From assembly GCF_022829285.1 (NCBI RefSeq), contig NZ_JAKSYI010000038.1:81457-145456 (forward strand): a DNA stretch of 64,000 bases, given 5' to 3'. The translations under genes and the position numbers were made by a program. Each line of letters begins with the position of its first letter. Within the stretch, counting starts at the first letter, position 1. Of the stretch, positions 10,789 through 19,867 are shown piece after piece. The stretch is from Methylobacterium sp. J-078 (GTDB taxonomy: Bacteria; Pseudomonadota; Alphaproteobacteria; Rhizobiales; Beijerinckiaceae). The notes under the pieces were generated by a model. The model ran no database searches and was not told the DNA's origin. It saw only the letters and a list, made by a program, of their open reading frames with translations.

Positions 10789-11952
10789 TCAATGCGCCGC
10801 GATGCGGCGGCTCGGCACGATGTCGTTGGCGATGACCTCGCCGAACGGGCCGTTGTTGCGGGCGTTGCTCGGCGCGACGCCGGTGGTGGCGCGCAAGGGA
10901 AGCTTGGGGAAGATCAGCTCGGCGAAGCGGTAGGCCTCCTCCAGGTGCGGGTAGCCCGAGAGGATGAAGCGGTCGATGCCCAGATCGATGTACTCCTTCA
11001 TCCGGTCGGCCACTTGGGTTGCCGAGCCGACCAGGGCGGTGCCGGCGCCGCCGCGCACGAGGCCCACACCCGCCCAGAGGTTCGGCGAGACCTCGAGCTT
11101 GGTGCGGTCGCCCCCGTGCAGGGCCATCATGCGGCTCTGGCCTACGGAATCCTGGCGCTTCAGGGTGGCCTGGGCCTTGGCGATGGTCTCGTCGTCGAGG
11201 CGCGAGATCAGGTTCTCGGCCGCCGCCCAAGCCTCCCCTTCCGTCTCGCGCACGATGACATGCAGGCGGATGCCGTAGGAGAAGGTCTTGCCCTTGCGGT
11301 CGGCGGCCTCCCGGGCCTTGGCGATCTTCTCCGCGACGCCGGCCGGGGGCTCGCCCCAGGTCAGGTAGACCTCGCAATGCTCGGCCGCGACCTCGATGCC
11401 GGCCGGCGACGAGCCGCCGAAATAGAGCGGCGGATAGGGCTTCTGCACGGGCTGGAAGATCACCCGGCCCTCTTCCACCTTGAGGTGCTTGCCTTCGTAG
11501 CTGACCGTCTCGCCCGACATCAGCCCGCGCCAGATGTGCAGGAACTCGTCGGTGACGACATACCGCTCGTCGTGGTCGAGGAACACGCCGTCGCCGCGCA
11601 GCTCGACGGGGTCGCCGCCCGTGACGACGTTGATGAGCAGGCGCCCGTCCGAGACCCGGTCGAGGGTCGCGGCCATGCGGGCGGCCATGGACGGCTCCTG
11701 GAGGCCGGGGCGCACAGCCACGAGGAAGCGCAGGCGCTTCGTGAGCGGCGCCAGCGCCGAGGCCACCACCCAGGAATCCTCGCAGGAGCGGCCGGTAGGC
11801 AGGAGCACGCCGTAATAGCCGAGCTCGTCGGCGGCCTGGGCGATCTGGCGCAGATACGCGATCGAGACGTCGCGGGCGCCTTCCTGGGCGCCGAGGTAGC
11901 GGCCGTCGCCGTGGGTGGGGAGGAACCAGAGAACGTCGGTCTGTCCGGTCAT
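10789..11952 (-). CDS. ssuD: FMNH2-dependent alkanesulfonate monooxygenase
   Basis: 387-residue flavin-dependent TIM-barrel enzyme that desulfonates C1-chain and longer alkanesulfonates to aldehyde and sulfite, using FMNH2 supplied by SsuE. The N-terminus [16 protein letters not shown] is characteristic, as are [16 protein letters not shown], the [18 protein letters not shown] segment and [16 protein letters not shown] near the C-terminus. The frame stays open 35 codons upstream, but the ATG at 11952 preceded by a GAGAG-type ribosome site is the natural start. It follows ssuB by 34 bases. Confidence 0.96.
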   Translation of the reverse strand: MTGQTDVLWFLPTHGDGRYLGAQEGARDVSIAYLRQIAQAADELGYYGVLLPTGRSCEDSWVVASALAPLTKRLRFLVAVRPGLQEPSMAARMAATLDRVSDGRLLINVVTGGDPVELRGDGVFLDHDERYVVTDEFLHIWRGLMSGETVSYEGKHLKVEEGRVIFQPVQKPYPPLYFGGSSPAGIEVAAEHCEVYLTWGEPPAGVAEKIAKAREAADRKGKTFSYGIRLHVIVRETEGEAWAAAENLISRLDDETIAKAQATLKRQDSVGQSRMMALHGGDRTKLEVSPNLWAGVGLVRGGAGTALVGSATQVADRMKEYIDLGIDRFILSGYPHLEEAYRFAELIFPKLPLRATTGVAPSNARNNGPFGEVIANDIVPSRRIAAH

Positions 11953-11986
11953 GGGAAAACTCTCACGGGGTTGGAGGCGGCGGCAC

Positions 11987-12832
11987 TCAGGCCGGCGCGC
12001 GCTCGGACAACAGGTGGTCGAGGATGCGGCCTTCGAGGGCCGCGAGGTCGGCGTCACCCCGGCGGCGGGGCCGGGGCACGTCCACCGCGACGTCGAGGGC
12101 GATGCGGCCGGCCTCCACCACGAGGATGCGGTCGGCCATCGCCACGGCCTCGGCGACGTCGTGGGTGACGAGGATCGCGGTGAACCCCTGCGCCCGCCAG
12201 ATCCGCTCGATCATCGCCTGCATGTCGATGCGGGTGAGCGCGTCGAGGGCGCCCAGCGGCTCGTCGAGGGCGAGCAGCCCCGGTCGGCTGACGAGGGCGC
12301 GGGCGAGCGCCACCCGCTGGCGCTGGCCGCCCGAGAGGGTCGCGGGCCAGTTGCCGGATTTCTCGGAGAGTCCGACCTCGGCCAGCGCCGCCTGGGCCTT
12401 GGCGCGGCGCTCCGCCTTGCGGCCGCCCTCGCCGAGGCCCACCGCCACGTTGTCGACGACGCGGGCCCAGGGCAGCAGGCGCGGCTCCTGGAACATGATG
12501 CGCTTCGGGGGCGTGCGCGGACCCTGCGATTCGAGGGCGATCCGGCCGGCGCTCGGCTGCTCCAGGCCGAGGATCAGGCGCAGCAGGGTGCTCTTGCCGC
12601 AGCCCGAGCGCCCGACCACGGCCACGAACTGCCCGGCCGGGATGTGGAGGTCGAGGCCCTCGATCACCGTGTGGCCGTCGAAATCCTTCCGCAGGTCGCG
12701 GATCGTGACGCCGATGCCGGTGGCTGACGGCGCGGGCGCAGTCCGGGCCGGCGCCTTCGGGGCGGCGACCCCGCGGGGTTTCGGGTCTCGGATCTGGCTG
12801 TCCTCGGGGACGCGGAAGGCGGTGGCGAGCAT
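11987..12832 (-). CDS. ssuB: Aliphatic sulfonate ABC transporter ATP-binding protein
   Basis: 281-residue ATPase that powers SsuC for sulfonate import. All ABC motifs are present: Walker [10 protein letters not shown], the Q-loop [13 protein letters not shown] typical of the SsuB/TauB group, signature [15 protein letters not shown] and Walker [13 protein letters not shown], then the VTHDVAEAV switch His. A 45-residue Ala/Pro-rich N-terminal extension precedes the ABC domain, so a shorter product from an alternative start is possible. ATG chosen at 12832. It lies between ssuC (101 bases upstream, a gap with a short GC palindrome) and ssuD. Confidence 0.95.
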   Translation of the reverse strand: MLATAFRVPEDSQIRDPKPRGVAAPKAPARTAPAPSATGIGVTIRDLRKDFDGHTVIEGLDLHIPAGQFVAVVGRSGCGKSTLLRLILGLEQPSAGRIALESQGPRTPPKRIMFQEPRLLPWARVVDNVAVGLGEGGRKAERRAKAQAALAEVGLSEKSGNWPATLSGGQRQRVALARALVSRPGLLALDEPLGALDALTRIDMQAMIERIWRAQGFTAILVTHDVAEAVAMADRILVVEAGRIALDVAVDVPRPRRRGDADLAALEGRILDHLLSERAPA

Positions 12833-12933
12833 GGGGCGGACCGTCGAAGGGGAGATGGGTTTGGGAAAGAAGCCGCGGGGCGTCGAGGTTCGGGCGCGCC
12901 CTCCCCGCAAGGGGGAGGAGAGCCGCCGCCGCG

Positions 12934-13716
12934 TCACGCGTTCCGGTAGGCCGGGTTCCAGGCCAGGAACCGGCGCTCCAGCAGCCGGGTCACCGCGTCG
13001 GCGGCCTTGCCGAGGCCGGCATAGATCACGATCGCCAGCACCACGACGTCCACCAGCATGAACTCGCGGGCCTGCATCGCCATGTAGCCGAGGCCGGAGG
13101 AGGCCGAGATCGTCTCGGCGACGATGAGCGTCAGCCACATGATGCCGAGCGCGTAGCGCAGACCCACGAAGATCGAGGGCAGCGCGCCGGGCAGGACCAC
13201 GCGCAGGAACAGGGTGGTGGGCGACATGCCGTAGACCCGGCCCATCTCGACGAGTTGCGGGTCCACCGAGCGGATGCCGTGCAGGGTGTTGGCGTAGACG
13301 GGGAAGAACACCCCGATGGCCACGAGGAAGAGCTTGGCCTCCTCGTCGATGCCGAACCACAGGATCACCAGGGGGATCAGCGACAGGTGCGGGATGTTGC
13401 GGATCATCTGCAGCGTGGTGTCGGTGAGCCGCTCTGAGAGCCGCGACAGGCCGTTGGCGAGGCCGAGCGCGAAACCGATGCCGCCGCCGATGAGGAAGCC
13501 GACGGCCGCCCGGGCGAAGCTGATCGAGAGGTTGGTCCAGAGTTCGCCGCTCCGGGCCGCCTGCCAGCCGGCCGCGATGACCCCCGAGGGGGCCGGCATG
13601 AAGCGGGTGGAGACGAGGCCGGTGGAGGCGGCGACCTGCCAGCCGAGGAGGATCGCGGCGGGCACGAGCCAGGGCGTCAGGCGCTCCAGGGTACGGGTGC
13701 TGAAGGAGGTCGTCAT
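12934..13716 (-). CDS. ssuC: Aliphatic sulfonate ABC transporter permease
   Basis: 260-residue inner-membrane permease of the binding-protein-dependent transport family, with about six hydrophobic segments beginning [15 protein letters not shown]. The EAA loop that contacts the ATPase is recognisable around [24 protein letters not shown] at 13716 lies six bases after the end of the upstream ssuA, indicating translational coupling. Together with SsuB and the two SsuA proteins it forms the sulfonate importer. Confidence 0.95.
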   Translation of the reverse strand: MTTSFSTRTLERLTPWLVPAAILLGWQVAASTGLVSTRFMPAPSGVIAAGWQAARSGELWTNLSISFARAAVGFLIGGGIGFALGLANGLSRLSERLTDTTLQMIRNIPHLSLIPLVILWFGIDEEAKLFLVAIGVFFPVYANTLHGIRSVDPQLVEMGRVYGMSPTTLFLRVVLPGALPSIFVGLRYALGIMWLTLIVAETISASSGLGYMAMQAREFMLVDVVVLAIVIYAGLGKAADAVTRLLERRFLAWNPAYRNA

Positions 13717-13721
13717 GGGGT

Positions 13722-14687
13722 TCAGCCCTTGCTCGCCGGAGGAGCCGGCGGCGTCCACACGGCATCGCGGACGCGGATGGGATTGGCGATCAGGCCCAGC
13801 GCCTGGAAGCGGTCGGCCACGCGCTGCTGGCCGGCGACGACCGTCTCGCTGAGCGGGGCGATGACGTAGACGCTGCGGTCGACGGCGCGCCGGGTCGCGT
13901 CGAGGGGCACGCCGGTGCCCTTCGACAGCAGGGCGGCGACCTCCGGGCGGTGCGCCTCGCACCAGACCGCGACGTCACCGAGGGCGGAGACCACCGCCTG
14001 AACCACGGCGGCGTTGGCTTGCGTGAAGTCCCGGTTGCCGAGGAAGAAGTTGGTGGGCTTCTCGATCTCGGCGGCGCTGGCCAGGATGCGGATGCCGGGC
14101 TGGCGCTCGGCGATGGCGAAGTACGGGTCCCAGATCGCCCAGGCGTCGACGGCGCCCCGCGCGAAGGCGGCGGCCGCATCCGCGGGCGCCAAGGTCACGG
14201 GCTCGATGTCGGCATAGGCCAGCCCGGCCTTCTCCAGGGCGCGGACGACGAGGTAATGCGCGCTCGACCCCTTGGCGAAGGCGACGCGTCGGCCCTTGAG
14301 ATCGGCGAGCGTCGTCAGGGGCGAGCCCGGCGGCACCAGGATCGCCTCGCCCGAGCCGCCCGCATCCTGGGCCGCGACGTACAGGAGGGTGTTGCCGGCG
14401 GCCTGGGCGAAGACCGGGGGCGGCGCGCCGGTCTGGCCGAAATCGATGGCGCCGACCCCGAGGGCCTCGAGGACCGGGGGGCCGAACGAGAACTCGGTCC
14501 AGCGCACGGAGACGCCGAGGGGCTTCAGCGCCTGCTCGATCGCGCCCTGCTGCTTGGCGACGACGAGGATGCCGTTCTTCTGATAGCCGATCCGGAAGGT
14601 GCCGCCCTCGGCGCGGGCCGGCTGGATGGCCTGGCCGGGCAAGGCCGCCGCCAGGGCACCCGCGAGGAGGTTGCGTCGGGAGAGCAT
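13722..14687 (-). CDS. ssuA: Aliphatic sulfonate ABC transporter substrate-binding protein (copy 2)
   Basis: 321-residue periplasmic sulfonate-binding protein. The N-terminus [18 protein letters not shown] is a Tat-like twin-arginine leader, unlike the plain signal segment of copy 1. The mature part opens with [18 protein letters not shown] and carries the family segments [32 protein letters not shown] and [16 protein letters not shown]. Start ATG at 14687, 13 bases after ssuE. This copy sits in the core of the operon and is probably the main partner of SsuBC. Confidence 0.93.
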   Translation of the reverse strand: MLSRRNLLAGALAAALPGQAIQPARAEGGTFRIGYQKNGILVVAKQQGAIEQALKPLGVSVRWTEFSFGPPVLEALGVGAIDFGQTGAPPPVFAQAAGNTLLYVAAQDAGGSGEAILVPPGSPLTTLADLKGRRVAFAKGSSAHYLVVRALEKAGLAYADIEPVTLAPADAAAAFARGAVDAWAIWDPYFAIAERQPGIRILASAAEIEKPTNFFLGNRDFTQANAAVVQAVVSALGDVAVWCEAHRPEVAALLSKGTGVPLDATRRAVDRSVYVIAPLSETVVAGQQRVADRFQALGLIANPIRVRDAVWTPPAPPASKG

Positions 14688-14700
14688 CGCCGGGCGCGCC

Positions 14701-15297
14701 TCAGCCGGCGCTGGCGAACGTCGAGACCGGCGCACCGGCCTCCGGCAAGGCGCTGCGGGCGGCCCGGCCCCCGAGGAGTTCCGCGAGCTGACCCGCGGCA
14801 TCGGCGATGCGGGCCTTCACGCCCGGATCGACGAGGACGCCGTCGCGAAAATCCGCGTCCGAGCCGTAGACCGCGCTGGGGATGGTGTGGGCGCTGAAGA
14901 ACCCGAAGAGGGGCCGGAGGGAATGCTCGACCACGAGGGCGTGGCGCGGGCCGCCGCCGGTGGCCGACAGGATCACGGGCTTGCCCACCAGGGCCGCCGG
15001 GTCGACGAAATCGAACAGGTGCTTGAACAGGCCCGTGTAGGCGCCCTTGTAGACCGGGGAGCCCACGATCAGCGCGTCGGCGCCCTCGATGGCCTCGACG
15101 ATGCGGCGGGCCGGCAGCGGCAGCAGGTCCCGCGACCAGGCGGCGCCGAGGCCGGTGCCGGCATCCAGCATGTCGAACAGGCGGATGTCGGCCCGCAGGT
15201 GCGCGCCGACCGCTTCGGCGAGGGATTCGGCGAGCGCCCGGGTCTTGGACGGGCGTTGGAGGTTGGCGGTGAAGCCGACGATGCGGGGCAGCGACAT
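14701..15297 (-). CDS. ssuE: NADPH-dependent FMN reductase of sulfonate utilisation
   Basis: 198-residue flavodoxin-fold reductase that provides FMNH2 to SsuD. The N-terminus PRIVGFTANLQRPSKTRAL is the FMN-phosphate loop of the SsuE/MsuE family, followed by the conserved VGSPVYKGAYTGLFKHLFD and the TGGGPRHALVVEHSLRPL segment. ATG at 15297 with GAGAGTCC upstream. It is the first gene of the ssu cluster, whose promoter should lie in the 320 bases upstream; no Cbl/CysB-type regulator gene is present nearby. Confidence 0.94.
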   Translation of the reverse strand: MSLPRIVGFTANLQRPSKTRALAESLAEAVGAHLRADIRLFDMLDAGTGLGAAWSRDLLPLPARRIVEAIEGADALIVGSPVYKGAYTGLFKHLFDFVDPAALVGKPVILSATGGGPRHALVVEHSLRPLFGFFSAHTIPSAVYGSDADFRDGVLVDPGVKARIADAAGQLAELLGGRAARSALPEAGAPVSTFASAG

Positions 15298-15618
15298 GAA
15301 AGGACTCTCGCTCGGCGACAAGACCTCGGGACGCGAGCGTGCCATCGCTCAAGACGAGCGCTGGTCCACATCGGCGTTTTCCAAGATCTTGGCTCAGTCG
15401 AAGGGCTCGGCTCACGAGGCTTTTCGTGATGCCGTTCTGAGGAAAACGTGCCCGCTACGGACGCGAGAATCAATGAAACGTTCTTTTGAAAGCATCCGGC
15501 CCCGGAGAGAAACGCTCCGGATATCGCGAGCCTGGGAGAGAATCGCTTTCGAGGGGCATTATCCTGCCGGGATTTCGACATCCGGCCCGGATTTCCGGTC
15601 CGGCGGGCCCGGCCGCTC
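15298..15618. other. Intergenic region upstream of the ssu cluster
   Basis: 321 bases between ssuE and the HD-GYP gene, both on the minus strand. No coding frame is convincing. The block adjoining the HD-GYP stop contains nested CCGG-rich palindromes (about 15575-15612) that may terminate that transcript. The AT-richer part near 15470-15500 is the likely location of the ssu promoter, but no clear -35/-10 pair is visible. Confidence 0.5.
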
Positions 15619-16713
15619 TCACGCCACCGCGGCGTCGGGGATGGCCTGCAGCACGAGGCGCTCGAAGGCGCGCAGGAGGTCGGCGTCGAGCCGGGGGACC
15701 ATGTCCAGCATCAGGGCGTGGGCCTCCCGGTGCGGGAGCGGGTCGCGGTAGGGCCGCCGCTCGGTGAGCGCCGAGTGGATGTCGCAGATCGTGACGAGTC
15801 GTACGAGGTCGGGGATCGCCGCGCCCGCGAGCCCGTCGGGATAGCCCGAGCCGTCGAGCATCTCGTGGTGGTGGCGCACCACCTGAAGGGTCTGCGCATC
15901 GAATCCCTCCTGGTCGCGCAGGAGGTCGGCGCCGATGGCCGGGTGGGTCTGCATCACCGCCATCTCGGCCGGGGTGAGCCGGCCCGGCTTGTTCAGGATC
16001 TCCAGGGGAATCCGGGCCTTGCCGAGGTCGTGCAGCAGGGCCGCCCGGGCCAGGCGCATCCGGTCGGCGCGGGGAAGGCCGAGGCCGGTTCCGAACGCGG
16101 CCGCGTAGCCGGCGACACTGAGGGAATGCTGATAGAGTTGCTGGTCATGGCGCTCGATGGCCTCCAACCAGGTCCGGATTCCGCATTCCGAGACCGCCTC
16201 GAGGATGACCTCCGTCCCGGCATCGGTCTCGGCCGGGGTCAGGGCGCGGCCCGCTCCGGCGGCCTCGAAGACGCGGGTAACCATGGCGTCGGCGACCCGC
16301 GCCAGGCTCTCGGCCCGCGCCGCCGTCGCGGCGCTCGGGACCGACGGCTCCCCCGGGACCGGGCGCTCCCCTGTCCGGCGCGAATCGATGAGGTTGAACA
16401 GGGTGGCGAGCACGACCGTCCGGGGGGCGTCGGCCCGCAGCGTCCGGGTGGCCGAGACCGTGCGGCCGATGGCGGCGGCCTGGTTGGTGAGCTGCAGGGT
16501 CGCGATGCGGGAGGCGTGCAGCCGCGCCACCCAGGCGCGCGCCAGGGTGGCGTTCCGGCTGACGTCCACCACGGCGACGGCCGGCAGAGCGGCGGGCAGC
16601 GACGCGCCGGGCTCGATGCAGCGGCAGGCGACCACGTTCTCGACGGCGCGGGCGAGCAGGGCCGCGAGTTGCGGCCGGTCCGAGACGATGAGAACCGTGT
16701 TGGTCTGGGTCAC
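15619..16713 (-). CDS. HD-GYP domain protein (probable c-di-GMP phosphodiesterase)
   Basis: 364-residue cytoplasmic signalling protein. The N-terminal half looks like a degenerate receiver-type domain (TVLIVSDRPQLAALLARAV) without a full acidic pocket. The C-terminal half is a complete HD-GYP domain: HSLSVAGYAAAFG, the metal-binding HDLGKARIP, HHHEMLDGSGYPDGL carrying the GYP-type motif, and ICDIHSALTERRPYR. Such domains hydrolyse cyclic di-GMP and influence motility or biofilm. The start is a GTG at 16713. It is a single gene with a 292-base gap to the divergent YqhA-like gene; that gap contains an AT-rich block near 16765-16805 likely to hold promoters for both. Confidence 0.9.
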   Translation of the reverse strand: MTQTNTVLIVSDRPQLAALLARAVENVVACRCIEPGASLPAALPAVAVVDVSRNATLARAWVARLHASRIATLQLTNQAAAIGRTVSATRTLRADAPRTVVLATLFNLIDSRRTGERPVPGEPSVPSAATAARAESLARVADAMVTRVFEAAGAGRALTPAETDAGTEVILEAVSECGIRTWLEAIERHDQQLYQHSLSVAGYAAAFGTGLGLPRADRMRLARAALLHDLGKARIPLEILNKPGRLTPAEMAVMQTHPAIGADLLRDQEGFDAQTLQVVRHHHEMLDGSGYPDGLAGAAIPDLVRLVTICDIHSALTERRPYRDPLPHREAHALMLDMVPRLDADLLRAFERLVLQAIPDAAVA

Positions 16714-17005
16714 GGGCGGATCCGGTCAAACAGGCGCGTGGTCAGGCCTCTCGCCCGACCACCAACATTTGACAGAAAATCTTTAGCGAACGCTTCACGA
16801 TAAATCATCCCGAATTCATCGGATGCCGACGGCGGGCCACACGCGAGGCTCGCCGCCGCCGGCGTCACCCGACGCGCCTCTCCCCCACGCGCCGTCCGCG
16901 TATGCCTTGCCCGGCCCGGTCCCCGCATGCGACATGCCCCGCGTCGCGCGTGACGGTCGTCGCCCGGGCACCCGGGGCGAGACCCTGGCGGAGGATCTTT
17001 CAGGC

Positions 17006-17506
17006 ATGGAACGTCTTTTCGAGCAGGCCCTGTTCGCGAGCCGCTGGCTCCTGGCGCCATTCTATGGAGCCCTGGCCATCGGCATCCTGGTGCTGCTGGT
17101 CAAGCTGCTGCAGGAACTCGCCCACTTCGTGCCCCACATGTGGGATGCCACCGAATCGCAGGTCGTGCTCGGCGTGCTGACCATGGTGGACCTCTCGCTG
17201 ACCGCCTCGCTGCTCATCATCGTGATGTTCTCCGGTTACGAGAACTTCGTCTCCAAGATCGACCATGCCGACCACAAGGACTGGCCGGCCTGGATGGGGA
17301 CGATCGACTTCACCGGCCTCAAGCTGAAGCTCGTCTCGTCCATCGTCGCCATCTCGGCGATCTCGCTCCTGAAGGCCTTCATGGACGTGAAGGCCATGAG
17401 CGACCGGGATCTGGCCTGGCTGGTGGGCATCCATATGGTCTTCGTGGTCTCGGGCCTCCTGATGGCGCTCACCGACCGCCTGATCGCGGGGCACCACGAC
17501 CGCTGA
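17006..17506 (+). CDS. YqhA/UPF0114 family membrane protein
   Basis: 166-residue integral membrane protein of the UPF0114 (TIGR00645, YqhA) family, function unknown. Four hydrophobic segments lie at about residues 10-32, 52-74, 107-128 and 136-156, with the conserved SGYENFVSKI and WMGTIDFTGLKLKLV segments between them. The size matches the family. ATG at 17006 has GGAGG about 12 bases upstream; the frame is open earlier but that part is Pro/Arg-rich and not protein-like. A DUF2293 gene follows 43 bases later. Confidence 0.9.
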   Translation: MERLFEQALFASRWLLAPFYGALAIGILVLLVKLLQELAHFVPHMWDATESQVVLGVLTMVDLSLTASLLIIVMFSGYENFVSKIDHADHKDWPAWMGTIDFTGLKLKLVSSIVAISAISLLKAFMDVKAMSDRDLAWLVGIHMVFVVSGLLMALTDRLIAGHHDR

Positions 17507-17549
17507 CCCCGAAGAAAGCCGAAGCGACCCGGGCGATGGGAGACATGCG

Positions 17550-17870
17550 ATGAACCGGCGGGAGGCGGTCGCGGCGGCGCTGGCGCAACTCGCCCCGCGC
17601 CTGCCCGAATTCGAGAGCGAGGCGGTGACCGACCGGGCCCTGGCGAGCCCCGGCCTGCGCAACGCGCGGCCGGACAACGCGGCCTGGCTCGCCCTCGTGG
17701 CCTATGCCCGCCACGTCTTCACCGAGTACGACGACCTGCTGGCGGAGGGCTACGACCGCGACAGCGCCCGCCACTTCGTCCTCGACGACCTCAACGACGC
17801 CCTCGCCGAATGGGGCTCGCGCCGCCGGGTCTCGGAGGAGAGCGCGCCGGAGGACGACGCGGCGCCGTGA
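17550..17870 (+). CDS. Small DUF2293-like protein
   Basis: 106-residue cytoplasmic protein. The core ASPGLRNARPDNAAWLALVA followed by YARHVFTEYDDLLAEGYDRD and SARHFVLDDLNDAL fits the alphaproteobacterial DUF2293 family as I know it; function is unknown. ATG at 17550 with GGGAG ten bases upstream. An acidic C-terminal tail follows the domain. It is probably cotranscribed with the YqhA-like gene. Confidence 0.75.
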   Translation: MNRREAVAAALAQLAPRLPEFESEAVTDRALASPGLRNARPDNAAWLALVAYARHVFTEYDDLLAEGYDRDSARHFVLDDLNDALAEWGSRRRVSEESAPEDDAAP

Positions 17871-17999
17871 GGGATCACGGTCTCGCGGGCGCCGGTGCTG
17901 GGTTGCATCCGGACGGCTTGCACCGCGCCGGTCCGGACGGCATCGTCCCGCCGCGTCGACCCCCATCCGGGCCGGCCCAACGCAAGGGAATCCATCGTC

Positions 18000-18209
18000 A
18001 TGAAGATCAGCGCGCGCAACGTCCTCAAGGGCAAGGTCGTCTCGGTGGAGAAGGGGGCCACCACGGCCCATGTGAAGATCGAGATCGCCGGCGGCCAGCT
18101 GGTCACCGCCTCGATCACCAACGAATCCGTCGACAGCCTTAAGCTGACCGTGGGCGGAGAGGCCTACGCCGTGGTCAAGTCCTCCGACGTGCTGGTCGCG
18201 GTGGATTGA
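18000..18209 (+). CDS. Molbindin (TOBE/Mop domain) molybdate-binding protein
   Basis: 69-residue single Mop domain protein: MKISARNVLKGKVVSVEKG, VKIEIAGGQLVTASIT, then AYAVVKSSDVLVAVD. Stand-alone molbindins assemble into hexamers that bind molybdate or tungstate and buffer it in the cytoplasm. The full length matches the family. ATG at 18000. No molybdate transporter is adjacent. In this kind of organism, Mo/W supply matters for formate dehydrogenases, but that link is inference. Confidence 0.93.
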   Translation: MKISARNVLKGKVVSVEKGATTAHVKIEIAGGQLVTASITNESVDSLKLTVGGEAYAVVKSSDVLVAVD

Positions 18210-18214
18210 GGGCG

Positions 18215-18760
18215 ATGCGCCGGCTCGCCGCGACCGCGTTCCTCGCCCTGTCGGCCACCTGTGCGGCTCCCCTCGCGGGAGCCCAGGAGCGGCCCTCCGG
18301 CGGTTTGCCGGCCGCGGACCCGGCGGCCTGCACGCAGTTCGACTGGTCGCTCCTGCGCGAGCAGGCCTGGTTCTCGGCCTCCAGCCTGCCGCGGGTCGAA
18401 TCCGGCGGCACCCTGGCGGCCGCGATGCCGGCCGCCATCCTCGTCCTGAAGCCGCAGGACGCGGTCGCCCCGCCCTTCGCGCCCTCGCGGGAGCCCAGGC
18501 CCGGTGCCCGTGGCGGCGTGCTGCACCTCGCGGCGCCGCTCGCCCCCGGCGCCTACCAGGTCACCCTGTCGGACCGGGCCTGGATCGATGTGAGCCAGGA
18601 CGACCGGACCACCCGGCCCCCGACCGCGAGCACGATGCGGCCCGGCTGCCCGATGCTCGCGAAAAGCGTGCGGTTCCAGCTCGGCACCGCGCCGATCACC
18701 CTCCTGGTGAGCGATGCGGCCGTCGACACGATCCGGATCGCCGTGGCGCCGGTGGAGTAG
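18215..18760 (+). CDS. Secreted hypothetical protein
   Basis: 181-residue protein with an N-terminal signal peptide (RRLAATAFLALSATCAAPLAGAQE, cleavage likely after AGA). The mature part is a beta-rich single domain including FDWSLLREQAWFSAS, the LAAPLAPGAYQVTLSDRAWI segment and RFQLGTAPITLLVSDAAVDT; it looks like a periplasmic carbohydrate-binding or homologous beta-sandwich protein, but no family is certain. ATG at 18215 is preferred over the overlapping TTG at 18206 because it opens the signal peptide directly. It begins six bases after the molbindin gene. Confidence 0.75.
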   Translation: MRRLAATAFLALSATCAAPLAGAQERPSGGLPAADPAACTQFDWSLLREQAWFSASSLPRVESGGTLAAAMPAAILVLKPQDAVAPPFAPSREPRPGARGGVLHLAAPLAPGAYQVTLSDRAWIDVSQDDRTTRPPTASTMRPGCPMLAKSVRFQLGTAPITLLVSDAAVDTIRIAVAPVE

Positions 18761-18887
18761 GGCGACGCCGCGGACCCTCGACGGGGCGATCCCCGATGGA
18801 CTAGCGTGGCCCCGAGACCTCGATCCCTCGCCCACAGAAGATCCTCGGCGCCCCGCCCGGCGGGGACGCGATCCCGGGAGCCCTCCG

Positions 18888-19814
18888 CTGACCCTTCGCC
18901 TTCGCCTCGCGACGCTCGCGCTCCTCGGCTCCTGCCTCGGCCTGCCGGCCGCAGCCCAGGACCGGGGCAGCGTCAACCCGAAGCCCCTGCCGCCGCTCGC
19001 CAACCCGGACGCGCCGGACACGCCCGCCAAGGCCCTGTTCGGCCGCGCCCTCACCCCGGCGCCGGGCCCCGCCCATGCCTACGGGTCCTATGCCAAGGGC
19101 TGCTTCTCGGGAGGCGAGGCCCTGGCCGTCGACGGCCCGAACTGGCAGGTGATGCGCCTGTCGCGCAACCGGATGTGGGGCACCCCGCCGCTGGTGGAGT
19201 TCCTGGAGCGTCTGGCCGCCAAGGCGCCCCGCATCGGCTGGAACGGCCTCCTCGTCGGCGACATGTCGCAGCCCCGCGGCGGCCCGATGCTTACCGGACA
19301 CGCCTCGCACCAGCTCGGCCTCGACGCCGACATCTGGCTGACCCCGATGCCCGACCACCGCATGAGCCGGGTCGAGCGCGAGGAGACCTCCGCCACCAAC
19401 GTGGTCCGGCCCGACCGCCTCGACATCGACCCGCAGGTCTGGACGCCGGAGCACCTCAAGCTGATCCGCATGACGGCGCAGGAGCGCGAGGTGGCGCGCA
19501 TCTTCGTCAACCCGGCGATCAAGAAGGCCCTGTGCCGCGAGGCCGGCGGCGACCGCGCCTGGCTCTCCAAGGTGCGGCCGATGTACGGGCACAACTACCA
19601 CTACCATATCCGCCTCGCCTGCCCGGCGGGCCAGGACCAGTGCGGCGACCAGGCCCCGCCGCCCTCCGGCGACGGCTGCGGCGAGGAGCTGGCCTACTGG
19701 TTCAGCGACGCGATCATGAACCCGAAGCCCGCGACCAAGCCGCCGCGCCCGAAGCCGCCGATGACCATGGCGGCGCTTCCCCCCGCCTGCCGGGCGGTGC
19801 TGAAGGCGCGCTGA
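18888..19814 (+). CDS. mepA: Penicillin-insensitive murein endopeptidase, probable CTG start
   Basis: LAS-family (M74) zinc peptidase that cuts D-Ala-meso-DAP crosslinks in peptidoglycan in the periplasm. Zinc-binding signatures are visible: GHASHQLGLDADIWLTPMP and YGHNYHYHIRLACP; conserved Cys residues sit at GSYAKGCFSGG and the C-terminal GDGCGEELAYWF. A signal peptide TLRLRLATLALLGSCLGLPA leads the protein, yet no ATG, GTG or TTG precedes it at a sensible place. The CTG at 18888 has GGGAG seven bases upstream and starts exactly at the signal peptide, so I call that start. The in-frame ATG at 18714 lies inside the previous gene. Confidence 0.88.
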   Translation: MTLRLRLATLALLGSCLGLPAAAQDRGSVNPKPLPPLANPDAPDTPAKALFGRALTPAPGPAHAYGSYAKGCFSGGEALAVDGPNWQVMRLSRNRMWGTPPLVEFLERLAAKAPRIGWNGLLVGDMSQPRGGPMLTGHASHQLGLDADIWLTPMPDHRMSRVEREETSATNVVRPDRLDIDPQVWTPEHLKLIRMTAQEREVARIFVNPAIKKALCREAGGDRAWLSKVRPMYGHNYHYHIRLACPAGQDQCGDQAPPPSGDGCGEELAYWFSDAIMNPKPATKPPRPKPPMTMAALPPACRAVLKAR

Positions 19815-19867
19815 GGACCTCTTCCGCCGGCCCGCGAGGGACGGCCAGCCGGACGACAGGACGCGAG

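Noticed and set aside
18714..18887. N-terminal extension of MepA from the ATG at 18714
   Set aside because: It overlaps the end of the previous gene, is Arg/Pro-rich, and would bury the signal peptide 58 residues in.
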